Shown in pieces: positions 9,322 through 21,600 of a stretch of DNA of 34,966 bases. Position numbers and translations under genes: made by a program. Below the pieces are notes generated by a model, which saw nothing but the letters and a program-made list of their open reading frames with translations, was not told the DNA's origin and ran no database searches. The stretch covers positions 1 to 34,966 of IMG/VR virus record IMGVR_UViG_3300007542_000081; one strand, written 5' to 3'. The first letter of the stretch is position 1. Every line of letters begins with the position of its first letter. This stretch comes from a virus.

Positions 9322-11118
9322 ATGGCCAAAAGAAATGTACCTATACGCTATACTAGTAGAGACTTTGATTCAATAAGAACAGACCTCATTGAATACGCAA
9401 AGCGATATTATCCAGATACATTCCAAGATTTTAGCGAAGCTTCTTTTGGTTCATTAATGTTAGATACAGTAGCCTATGTAGGCGATATTATGTCTTTTTA
9501 TTTAGATTATCAAGTTAATGAATCTTTCATAGATACAGCGGTAGAATATGATAATATTATCCGTTTGGCTCAACAAATGGGCTATCGCCACAAAGGTTCA
9601 GACTCCTCTACTGGTATGGTATCTTTTTATGTTATTGTGCCGGCTAATTCTACTGGTTTAGGGCCAAATAACTCTTATTTACCTATTCTTAAAAGAAATA
9701 CCGTTGTTTCTTCTGCTGGTGGAGGTAGTTATATTTTAACCGAAGATGTAAGATTCGATAATCCAAATAACGATGTTGTAGCTGCTACTGTAGATTCAGC
9801 AACAGGAATTCCAACCAGCTATGCTATAAAAGCACAAGGTCAGGTTATTTCCGGTCGTTTTGGAGTAAAAAACATTGATATTGGAGCTTTTGAGCGTTTT
9901 CGAAAAGTCTCTTTGGGTATTGCTAATATAGTTGAAATTATAAGCGTATTTGATTCTGAAGGAAATGAATATTATGAGGTAGAATATCTCACACATGATG
10001 TAGTCTATAAAGCAGTACCTAATAAAGATGAAAATACAAGAGAAAATGTACCTTCTTTATTAAGACCGTTTGTTGCAGCGCGAAGATTTATTACAAATAA
10101 AACTAGAACAAACTTTTTTCTTCAATTTGGATATGGTTCAGACTCACAGATATCTACTCCTACTTTAGCAGAACCTTCAAATACAATTCTACAAAGACAC
10201 GCTAAAGATTATACTACTGATATTGCATTCGACCCATCAGATTTATTAGGTACAGATAAACTTGGAATTGGTCCGGCAAATACAACTTTAACAATTACTT
10301 ATAGATTAAATACTTCTAATTCTGTGAATGCTGCTGTAAATTCTATAACCAACATAAATAATCCAATTGTAGAATTTAATGACCCTACAATTGCCGGTTC
10401 TGCTACTGCTAGAACAGTTATCAACAGTATTGAATGCTCTAACGAAGAGCCAATAGTAGGCTCAGTAAGAGAACCAAATGTGGAAGAAATAAGAATGCAG
10501 GCTATGAATTTATTTCCTTCTCAAAATAGAGCAGTAACATCAACCGATTATGAAGCAATTGCTTACGCTATGCCTTCTTATTATGGCTCGATTAAAAGAT
10601 GCAGAGTGGTCAGAGATCAAGATTCTCTAAAAAGAAACTTAAATTTTTATATTATTTCTGAAGACGTTAGAGGAAAATTAATTCAATCAAATTCAGCTTT
10701 AAAAGAAAACTTAAAAATTTGGCTAAATAAATATCGAATGATTAATGATACCGTAGATGTTTTAGATGCCAAAATAGTAAATATTGGGATTACTTTTGAA
10801 GTAATAGCAAACGAAGAAGTTAATCGTTATGAGGTATTGGATAACGCAATTCGTGCTTTAAGGAATAAATTCTCACGGACAATGTTTATAGGCGAAAGAT
10901 TTTATTTAACAGATGTTTATACAGAACTAAATAAAGTAAGAGGAGTTGCTGATACTGCTAAAGTAAAAATAATCAATAAAACAAGTGGCAACTATTCATC
11001 ATCAGCGTTTAATATAAATCAATTTACTTCTTTAGATGGTCGCTATATTTCGGTACCTGATAATGTAATTTTAGAAATAAAACACCCAGATATAGATATT
11101 AAAGGAACTGTAAGATAA
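9322..11118 (+). CDS. 6: Baseplate wedge protein, T4 gp6 / baseplate J-like
   Basis: A 598-residue protein (T4 gp6 is about 660). The N-terminus has the gp6 signature: YTSRDFDSIRTDLIEYAK (residues ~10-27), then F.DFSEASFGSLMLDTVAYVGD and the segment FYLDYQVNESFIDTA. A second conserved block, RAVTSTDYEAIAYAMPSYYG (about 400-420), is the baseplate J-like core. The C-terminal beta-rich region ends in GRYISVPDNVILEI. In myoviruses gp6 dimers form the inner ring of the baseplate and change shape on contraction. GGAG at 9308-9311 is the ribosome binding site, and a candidate late promoter lies at 9292. The stop codon overlaps the next start by one base (TAATG), so translation of the two is probably coupled. 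Confidence 0.9.
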   Translation: MAKRNVPIRYTSRDFDSIRTDLIEYAKRYYPDTFQDFSEASFGSLMLDTVAYVGDIMSFYLDYQVNESFIDTAVEYDNIIRLAQQMGYRHKGSDSSTGMVSFYVIVPANSTGLGPNNSYLPILKRNTVVSSAGGGSYILTEDVRFDNPNNDVVAATVDSATGIPTSYAIKAQGQVISGRFGVKNIDIGAFERFRKVSLGIANIVEIISVFDSEGNEYYEVEYLTHDVVYKAVPNKDENTRENVPSLLRPFVAARRFITNKTRTNFFLQFGYGSDSQISTPTLAEPSNTILQRHAKDYTTDIAFDPSDLLGTDKLGIGPANTTLTITYRLNTSNSVNAAVNSITNINNPIVEFNDPTIAGSATARTVINSIECSNEEPIVGSVREPNVEEIRMQAMNLFPSQNRAVTSTDYEAIAYAMPSYYGSIKRCRVVRDQDSLKRNLNFYIISEDVRGKLIQSNSALKENLKIWLNKYRMINDTVDVLDAKIVNIGITFEVIANEEVNRYEVLDNAIRALRNKFSRTMFIGERFYLTDVYTELNKVRGVADTAKVKIINKTSGNYSSSAFNINQFTSLDGRYISVPDNVILEIKHPDIDIKGTVR

Positions 11119-12620
11119 TGGCTATTAAAAGATATTACGCTGCAATAGACAATACAATAACAAATGCTTTTGAAGAAAATCTTTCTACTCGTGCTACTGG
11201 TTCTAATATGGGTGCTTCTGATATTTTAGAAATTTTTTCTATATATGGTCAGGCTAATTCATCATCAACAGAAGAATCAAGATTTTTAATAAAATTTAAT
11301 TGTACGGCTTCATCAGATTCTATTAAAGCAGATAGAACATCAGGTGTAATACCAGCGAGCGGTAGTGTATCATTTTATCTTCGTTTACATAATGCTCCAC
11401 ATGGCCAGACATTACCAAAATCTTATACAATGGATATATCAGCAATATCCGGTTCCTGGACAGAAGGTACAGGTTTAGATATGGAATCTTATAGAGATAT
11501 TGGAGTATCAAACTGGGTTTCATCTAGTAGTGGTGTAGGATGGAATACAGCCGGCGGCGATTATTTTACAGATGCATCTTCATCATTTACTGCTTCATTT
11601 GATAATGGAACAGAAGATTTAGAATTAAATATCACATCTTTAGTGGAGCAATGGTTAAATAGTGACGGAAACATTTTAGGTTCTAAAGAAGATGAAGGAG
11701 TTTTAGTTAAATTATCATCTGCTTATTCTACTGATACTCGTTCTTATTATACAAAGAAGTTTTTTGCTAGAGGAACTGAGTTCTTCTTTAAGAAACCATG
11801 CATTGAGGCCCGTTGGAACTCTTCAATACAAGATGATAGAGGAAACTTCTTTTATTCAAGTTCATTAGCAACAGCAGAAGAAAACTTACAGACACTTTAT
11901 TTCTATAATTATTTTAGAGGAAAATTAAGAAATATACCAAGTATTGGAACAGGAGAAATCTATTTAAATCTTTATTCTGGTTCAACTGGACCTACCGGTT
12001 CTGCTATTACTTTAGTGACAGATGGAACTTATGTAACTTCTGATTCACCTACATATGTAACAGGAGGTTGGGTTTCAACAGGTATTTATTCTGCTTCGTT
12101 TGCTATGACAGCGGCGGCGGCGCCATTAACCACTGTTTATGAAGTATGGAATAACGGTTCAGGAACAGAATTTGCTACTGGTTCATTTAAACCAAAAGTT
12201 TTGAATGGTTCAGAAATAGCACCAGCAGAGCAATATTTTATTTCAATGACAAATCTTCGTCAGAGTTATCGCGATGATGAAACTGCTAGATTTAGACTTT
12301 ATACGCGCAAAAAAGATTGGAGTCCAACTATTTATACTAAAGCGGTGGCAACACCTGAAGTACAAATAGCAGAGAGTGGTTCATACGAAGTTTATAGAGT
12401 GATAGATGACCTTAAAGTCATACCATATGGGACAGGAAGTGATTTTCATACATTAATGTCATATGATTCATCAGGATCTTATTTTGATTTAGATATGAAA
12501 ATGTTCGAACCTGGATATACATATGGAATAAAACTTTCTTTCTATAATCAAGATGTAGGAGCCTGGGTTGAAGAATCTGAACTATTTAAATTTAAAGTCG
12601 AATCAAGGCAGAATAAATAA
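11118..12620 (+). CDS. Baseplate/tail protein with N-terminal DNRLRE-type beta-sandwich
   Basis: A 500-residue protein joined by a one-base overlap to gp6 upstream and to the giant gene downstream. Residues ~1-215 resemble the jelly-roll modules of the DNRLRE/CBM96 group: an early ESRFLIKFN strand, a tryptophan-rich middle (GSWTEGTGLDMESYRDIG...W) and the signature NITSLVEQWL at residues 171-180, where other members have '(D/N)(V/I)T..V..W'. In surface proteins such modules bind carbohydrate or mediate assembly. Residues ~230-500 look like further beta-sandwich domains (an Ig/FN3-like strand pattern around DLKVIPYGTGSDFHTLMSYD). A run of four GCG alanine codons lies near 12111. By position it could replace T4 gp7/gp8 in the wedge, or it could be a fibre-attachment protein; neither can be decided here. 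Confidence 0.6.
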   Translation: MAIKRYYAAIDNTITNAFEENLSTRATGSNMGASDILEIFSIYGQANSSSTEESRFLIKFNCTASSDSIKADRTSGVIPASGSVSFYLRLHNAPHGQTLPKSYTMDISAISGSWTEGTGLDMESYRDIGVSNWVSSSSGVGWNTAGGDYFTDASSSFTASFDNGTEDLELNITSLVEQWLNSDGNILGSKEDEGVLVKLSSAYSTDTRSYYTKKFFARGTEFFFKKPCIEARWNSSIQDDRGNFFYSSSLATAEENLQTLYFYNYFRGKLRNIPSIGTGEIYLNLYSGSTGPTGSAITLVTDGTYVTSDSPTYVTGGWVSTGIYSASFAMTAAAAPLTTVYEVWNNGSGTEFATGSFKPKVLNGSEIAPAEQYFISMTNLRQSYRDDETARFRLYTRKKDWSPTIYTKAVATPEVQIAESGSYEVYRVIDDLKVIPYGTGSDFHTLMSYDSSGSYFDLDMKMFEPGYTYGIKLSFYNQDVGAWVEESELFKFKVESRQNK

Positions 12621-15600
12621 TGAGTATTAAAAAACTTTTTGATTCAAATAAACCTCAAAATGTTATTATAAATACAAGTTTAGAAGAAGAAATTGTAAAG
12701 AAAGCACCGGAACTTGAATCAGCGGATAATGTTAGACAACAAATTAAAAGAATAAACCGTTTTATTCCGCAAGTAGACTTTAGTGATCCAAATAATTTCG
12801 TTGTATACGGTTTAGCAAAATCTTATTATGAAGACTCAATGTCTCGTATCTGGAGAGAGTTTCCATATGATGGTTCAGAAGAAGAAATTACACGCTTCCA
12901 CAATGACTCAAATTATTTAGATCTTTATCTTTTTGATAAAAGATATCCTAGAACAACTGGATATGCTATTTTCTCTTCAAATGGCTGGGGGACAGCAGGA
13001 ACTCCAATACAAGGTTGGGGCTCTTCTTCAATTCCAGAATATATTTCTTTTTTTGGCGGCCCAAATACAGCCTCAAATGGAATGGAGGCTGGAACGCTAC
13101 ATACCAATTTTACAGGTTCTAATTATTACGATACAGATATCTACACAACTGATGGAACATTACCATTAGATAGAGTTGGAACCCGTGAATCAAACTTAAA
13201 ATTTGACCTATCAAACGGAATAACAACAGAATTCTGGTTAAAGAAAGATTCTTGGGTCTCTGCTTCTACTGAAAAAGAAGTTTTATTTGACCTTTGGAAT
13301 GGTGCAACAACATCTTCTGCTGATTATGGTCGTTTTCTACTTTATATGACTGCTTCTACTGACGGTAGTGAACCATTGAGACTGCATATGGGTTCTGGCT
13401 CAGTAGCAGTTGATTTGGAATTAGCATCAAGTGATATTACAACCGGTTCGATAGCAGACGGTTTATGGCACCATTACGCAGTTACAGTTTTATCTGGTTC
13501 TGGTGGTTTAACTACCAAAATGTATATTGATGGAACTTTAAACAAAACACAAACATCTGCCGTAAATTTTGGAGAAGTAACAGGTTCTCTGATAGGTTTT
13601 ATGGGAGCCCTTCAAACTTCTCCTTCTGGTAGTGTTTATGACGGCGAAGTCATGGTTGGCTATGCTAAATTAACCGGTTCAATTGATGAATTCCGTTATT
13701 GGAAATCAAAACGAGACGAAAAAGATATCCAATATAATTGGTGGACACAAGTTCGTGGTGGAACAAATGAAAAGATTTCAAACGCAGAACTAGGTGTTTA
13801 TTATAAATTCAATGAAGGAATTACAGGTACTTCTTCAGTAGATTCTATAGTATTAGATTATTCAGGTAGAATTACAAATGGTACTTGGGTAGGATATCCA
13901 GGTTCTTCGGCTAGAAGCACAGGTTCGGCTATAAATTCTTCAACCATGGTCGTATCCGGAACAACTGAATATCAAGACCCTATTATTTATTCTTTCCATC
14001 CAGATGTTCTATCATTATATGACGAATTATCAACATCAGGTAGTGTATATGATGATGAAAATAATGCCTCTATTTTAGATTCAATTCCAGCATGGATTAT
14101 AGAAGAGGACGAATATAAAGGTACTAAACAACTTAAAAATCTAACTCAAATAATTGGTTCTTATTTTGATTCCTTAAACTCCAAGATAAAGGTTTTACCT
14201 GAATTAGCTGAACTATCTTATGTTTCTGCTAGCGCAAAACCTACACCATTTAATAGAAATTTATTAAGTGCTCGTGGTTTGGCTGTACCAGACATATTTG
14301 TTGATGCCGAATTATTAGAATATTTTGCTAATAGAAGACAAGATAGAAAATATGATATTGATATAACAGAGGTTAAAAACCTTATTTATAAAAATATTTA
14401 TAATAATTTAACTTATCTCTATAAAGCAAAAGGAACACAAAAAGCATTTCGAAATATTCTTCATTGTTATGGTATTGGAGAAGAAATAATCAAATTTAAT
14501 GCGTATGGTAATAATACGACTTTTACTTTTGAAGATACTGATTATGAAGCAGTAACAAGAAAAAATTATATAGATTTTAACAATACAGATAGATTTGATG
14601 GAATAGTATATCAAAATTCTTCTTCAGCAAACTTAACAAATACATCAGATGTAACTTATATCTCAGGAACTTCAGGTGTTTTTGCTAATACAGCAGAAAT
14701 AGAAGTTATTTTTCCAAAGAAGTTTGCTTTTGAAAATTCACAATATTTTGATACTCCATTTGTAACAGCATCTATTTTTGGCCATCACGCCGCCGCCGCT
14801 GATCCAACAAATTTTGGTTTTGTTTCAACTGCAAACGATAAAAACTTTCAACTTTATTTTGTGAAAACAGAGAAAAATTCCAAAGATGGTTACTTCTTAC
14901 TAAAAGATAGAGCAGGAAACTTTGAACTTACCAGTTCAGTTTATAGTAATGTTTATGATAACCAAAAGTGGAATTTTGGTATTAAAATAAAAGATAAATT
15001 CTGGCCTTATTCCTCTGGAATTACTGGTTCTAATGTTAATAACGATTTAGAATTAGAATGGTATGGTGTGAATGTCGAATTGGGAGTAATAAAAAATGAA
15101 TTTACTCTAACAGCCAGTAGTTTAGATAATAGTTATTTGTCTAATCGTAGAAGATATTATGCCGGCTCCGATAGAACAAATTATACTGGCTCTGTTATTA
15201 CACAAACAGATGTACGAGTCACGTCTGTAAGACATTGGGCGACATATCTGGAAAATAGTGTAATTGTCGAACATGCAAAAGACCCAGACAATATTGGTAC
15301 CTTAAATCCATCTAAAAATGCTATTTTTGCTGTTGATGTTGGAGCATATGGAATAGATAATGTTTATTTCCCACAAGCAGCTACATTAGCATTAAATTGG
15401 GACTTCTCACAAATAACCGGTTCAGATTCGAATGGTGAATTTACTGTTGAAGATGCTTCTTCTGGTTCAGTAGAATTAAGAACAAGATATCCCAATACCG
15501 CTTATTTAAGTAACATTGTAGCGAATCAATACGCTGGTAGAGGATATTTCCCAAATGCGGTTTCTTCTATTTCAGTAGTTAATAAAGATTATATTGCGGT

Positions 15601-18600
15601 CGCTAAACAAAGATTACCTGAAGTCGTTAATAGTAACGATGCTGTTAATATCTTAACTCGTGATGATGATTTATACCCCAGAGAAAGAGCAATATCACAA
15701 GTTTTCTTCTCTTTTGAAAAGAGTATGTATGGAATTATTTCACAAGAAATGATTAATATGTTTGCTACAATAACAGATTTTAATAATCTAATAGGTAATA
15801 TAGCAAACAAATATAGAAATAAATACAAAGATTTAGATGTTTTAAGAAATCTTTTCTTTGAAAAAATTCAAAATGATCCTGATTTAGATAAATTTATTGA
15901 TTACTACAAATGGATTGACTCATCTATTATTATTTTCTTACAACAATTTGTTCCAGCGTCGGCAAATGTTTCAGACGAAATCAGAACAATGGTAGAAGAT
16001 CATATTTTAGGAAGAAACAAATATCGTCATCAATATCCTATGCTTGATTATAAGGGTAATGATCGATGGGGTGGAGACGAAACAAAACTTGAAGCAATTG
16101 TTAAAACTAACGATGAATTACTTTATAATTGGAAGTTTGGTCATGCCCCATTAAATAACGAACAAAGTTCAAGTGGTCGCTGGTGGAAAGAAAGAGCAGA
16201 ACGTACAAATTCTACTTTTGGTACAACATCCACAATTGATTCAGCAAGACAAACAATAACAGATATTATTTTAAGTTTTAATTCTGCTTCTGCCGAAATA
16301 TTTAATAATGGCTCCGGTGAAGGAGGAACTTATTCAGGTTCTACATATGCTATTCGTCAGTTTGCTAACCGTTCTAAAATTAGCACGTTTATAGATAGAC
16401 AAATAGGTGGAGGCTACAACTATAATAAATTTATTAAACCAGATGCGGTTTATTCAGTAATTAAAAGAGGTTCAGCAAGTTCGCAACTTACGGTCTCAAA
16501 AGGCACATTTAAAGATGTAGTAATAGAAGAAGTAGGTCCACCAAGTTTACAAACTAAAAGGCAACATGATTCTCAACTAGCTACCGATTCAAATAATACA
16601 AATGGATATTCTACTGCTAAAGAAATAGTACCTTACACAGCATTTAGCTCATCAGCAGGTAATACCGGCTATCGGTCACAAACAAATGGTATAGAGCTTG
16701 CTGGGTATCATAACGATTCTGTAGGCGAAGATTATGATATTCCAATGCAGGGTCCATTCACACAAATGCATGTTGGAGGTCATAGACACAGACATACAGA
16801 TTTAACAATTGATCCAACATTAACATCATCTGCAAATAGAGCAGAAGCTTGGAATTATAACTCAAATGTTTTCTCTGCTAATGATGCCAACTACAATAAG
16901 CCTTCTACGTCCCCACAATATAATGAAGGCGCAAAACAACCTATTAATATTAAAAATATTCAACATAGAACTGGTTCTTCTACAATTAGTATGGGCAACT
17001 TTAACAAGACATATGAGGTTGTAAATACGAATTCTAGAAGAACAAACAATAGTGCCTTTGTTAAACAGGAAGGCTTCTCAACGGCTTCTATAACTTCTGA
17101 TGTTACAGGGTATATATACGGTCTTATTGATTATGCAAAGCCTATAAGGGGCCGTACAGAACACGTAATCGTTAACCGTTTCTCAGCTCCCGGTTCACCT
17201 GAAACGGCTGGAGATGCGAACGGCGGTGCTGGATTAGATTATGAATCTGCTGAAATAAGCCCTTACAATAATCTAAATTATAGAAATCTAACTATCAGAC
17301 AACCACTACAAAGTTTATTGACTGAAAAAAGTGAACAATTTGGCCTTCGTTCTGGTTCTTCTGTTTCAGAACTCGACTATTCAAGTGTTACAGCAAGTTA
17401 TCATAAAATTAATAGAAATGGATTAAAGAGAATCGAATCTGGTTCCTCTGGATATTTTACAGCTTCAGTATATGACAATTATTATGTTCAACATGTAATT
17501 CCACAATCAGATTTCCAATATGCCTGGATTACCGAATCTTATGATTCAACAGAAACTTTAATCTATGGTTATTTACCTTATAATGGCTATGTTTCTACTT
17601 CTGCTGGGTTTGTAGGAGCAATAAACTTCGTTACTGGTAGTGATATTACTACTAATGGAATTTTTGTTGATTTTGTTAACTTAAATACTCTAATAACTGA
17701 ACCTGTTTCTTCTTCAACACAAATCTTGGGATATCCTCTTGAAACAACTGTTGATAGTTATGCTAATAGCGAATTTGGTACGCTAGCAAATTCGGAGATT
17801 CTTAACAGTCTTATAAATCATCGTGGAGGTCCTTTTGGATATTCTACTTGGAAACAGATAAGAATAGGCCAAGGTCAACTAGGTAGATATTTAAGAAATA
17901 ATAACCTTTATTCTCATACTCCGGAAGGCACAGAAGATATAATCGTTAATCTTGCAAATAATGGAACAACTACAATAAGACCACGTTACGGAGAAAGCAT
18001 CATAGCTACTCAATCAGTAGTAACTTCCAAATATCATCCAGTAGTGCATGAACTTATTGTACGCACAGGAAAAGATAAAAGAGGAAATGATAAAACTTCT
18101 ACTATTGTTGTACAATCAAGTTTTGCAAATAATCAGATTAAATTTGAAAATAAAGCCCTATCAGATTCATTAAATCTAAAAGAAAGTTTTAAGGATAGTG
18201 CTTATAAACAACTACTCAAAAATTATCAAGGTGAAGAATTAAATGATCCTTCAAATCCGATAGTTGGAATAGGATATATCAAATATAAAGAAACGGTCTA
18301 TCCAGCAACAGATAATATGTATACAAGTAACATTCGCGGCAGAACAAATTATGATAATAATTTCTGGCGTGATTCGAGAACCGATAGAACAACAAAAGGA
18401 GCAGATAAGAAGCCTACAAATTCTATGGGTAAGACAGTAAGCCAAAGTTCATGGGCTTTAGATGCTGATGAAAGCTTTACAACAAATACTTCCAACCCAA
18501 CCGGAGGTATAGATGCAAACAATACAGATGGATTTAAACCCGGAGAATTACAAAATAAATATGCTCACTTTGTTCAGAGACAACCAGATGACGACACTGG

Positions 18601-21600
18601 AACAGTCCCGGTAGGACAATTTAGAATAGGAACTCTATATGCAAGAAAGCATGTTATGCCATATACTGGTTCTGTTGCTCCTGCTTGGGGTATGAGAGAC
18701 AGTATAACGATAGATAATTTTGTTGCTGTATCTTATAATAATTACAGTATTTTAAGAAAAAATGCTATAGGTTCTGGTGAGGCTCATTGGGATGCTCCAA
18801 TATTATCCGGTAAATATACTGGCACAGGTAGCGTATTTACTACTTCTTCTAGAAATCCATTCTATGATAATTATTCATCTTATTTTGCTGATATTCGTTC
18901 AAAAGGCAACAACTATTCTATTGTTCCAGAATTTAGAATAACAGAACATTTAGATTTTTATGAAACAAGTAATGACTTCTTAAAAGAAAATAATAAGTTC
19001 TTAACAATTGCAGGAACTCCAAGTGGTTCATCTATACCACAAAATAGTGATGAAGATAATTTCTTTAAAATATTTACAAATTCAGATTTTATGAAATATT
19101 TTGAAATTATTGAAAAAGATCATAAAGGATATAATGATCCTGTTGCTATTACTATGAAATGTAAAGCAATTAAGAAGTTTATTCCTTATGATGGTTTCTT
19201 TCCTTCTGAAAGAACAGTCGAGATTGCTTCACAATTTTCAAAATCAGTTGGTCCTTATTTAAATATATTCGGTCCAAGCGCTGCCGCTTTGAGACCACAT
19301 TTAAAGCCTTTCTTTGCTCCCGGTATTCTTTATAATACAATTAAGTCCGGTATTGCAGTTGACTATCCAATTATGACAGGCTCTTATTTGACAAGACCAC
19401 TATATAACTCTTCTAGTGCTGATTATGCAGCAGAAAGATACGCTACAACTGCTTCCTATTGTATTTTCTCAAATTCTCGTTCCAGCTCTTATGACGGAAC
19501 AGACTCTACTATTTCTTTTAATCCAGGTGGTAGAGACCATAATAACGGATGGGATTATAGAATTCCTTTTGAGGCTCTTGTAGAACCAGAAAGATATCTT
19601 TCCAATAGACCAATCTATGAAGATGAACCAACTGAATTTACTAATTCTTCTGTTTCCGCTTCATGGACAGGTCAACTAAAAGATAATAAATATAAGAAAA
19701 TGATGCATAATTTCTTGGCTGAAACAATGAATTTCTTTATTGATAAAGGAAAGCCAACTGAAATACTTTCTGCTCCACAAGAAGAATTTTTAGATATGAC
19801 ACTTGGTCAACCTTATGGAATGAGAATCAAAATTTATCGTTCTTTGGAAAATCCAAACGTTTCTTCCGGCTCATGGGGCGATTATCCAATTCCACAATAT
19901 ATTTCTGGTTCCGCTAAAACAAATTTTGAAATGTATAGTAGGCCATCTGCTTTTGGTCCACCAGTTGCCACAAGAAGAAATGTTGATGGTGCAGCAATAG
20001 AAAACGCCATTACCGGTTCAAATGAATTCTCCCCAGCAAATGGAATTTATGCATCACATACCCCACCTTATTATGATGGTGAAGCTTGGATAGATGTTAT
20101 CTTCTATCCTTGGGCTACATTAGAAACCGGTTCAAACTCATATAAAAATGATATATTCAAACCTACATTAAAAGATTTGCATACAAAAGCAAAAATTCCA
20201 AGGGTTATAGGCACAAAAGCACAACCAGATGGATATCAATCAAGAATAGGAAATTTTGGTACATATATTAGAACTTGGCGTTTTGACCAAGAAGCTTTAT
20301 CATATGTATCTGATTCGTCTTATTGGCAAACAGGAAGTAATTTTGGGCCTATGGCCGGACCTTGGGCAAACAATTGGGCGATGCAAGGAGATGCTTCTTT
20401 AAACATTTTTGAAAAAACAAATGATGGTCGTTGGAAAATTCAGACTAAATTTGAAACTCCTATGTTGAATTTTAAATATTTGACGGAAGAGGATATAACA
20501 CTCCCAACAGAAGGAAAAGCAACGGTACCAAGAGGAATGTGGCATCAATTTGGGCGCTTGCCTAGAGAAAATGAAGGTGTCTATATACAAGTTACTGATA
20601 TACCTGATAACTGGTTAGATAATCATCCATCAGGAACAGTTATATTCGATCCGTCAGGTCAGTTCTCAAAAAGTAATCGTTATGCGAATACTACTGATCA
20701 GCCAACATTAAACGAAGGTGCTACTGCCTTAAATGGATATAAACTTCCTATTGATTTGCGCACTGTTTTAGTTGATGGAGATGGTAGATATACTTCTCCA
20801 TCACCACTATCATTAGTAGATATCTGTAAATTTAGTACTGATCCGGTAAGAGTAGGCGAGGTTAAAACAGGTAAGAAAGTTTCCGAAGCAATTGTGGCAA
20901 TACCTTTCTATGAAGAACAAGGCGAAAGAAAATTCTTTAAGCTTGTCGACACAAGATCAGCACTATTTAATGAAGCATCAGGTGATAGTATCAAAAGACA
21001 AGTATCTTTAATGAACAAATATATTTTCCCACCTTCATTAGATTTCGTTAAATACCCTGAAACTGTACAACCAATTGCTATGTATATTTTTGAATTTAAT
21101 CATACATTCAAAAAAGATGACTTATCCCATATGTGGCAAAATTTAATGCCCAATATTGGTACAAGAGCAGCAGCATCAACTGCTACAATAACTCACCCAC
21201 TTTTAGCTAATGAAATTATTGGTGATTCAAATGATTCTTTAAATTCGGTTACAAATGGAACTTCATTTAATAATACCGGAATAAAGAAAAACTTACAATG
21301 GATGGTATTTAAAGTAAAGCAAAGAGCAAAGACAGATTATTTTACCCAGATTGGTTCAAAAAAGAAATCAAACATTACATCAGATTATACTTATAACTGG
21401 CCTTATGACTTCTTTTCGCTAGTTGAATTAGCACAAATTGACGCCGAAGTCCAGTTTAGCGGAAGAATAAGCGAAAATAGCAAAAAGATTAAAACAGAAA
21501 TAAATAGAGGTTCTGGAAGACAACAGGTAATCAGCAACCTAACGGCAGGGACAGCCGGCTCAGAAGATATTATTACAAATATTAATGATGTACAAGGACT

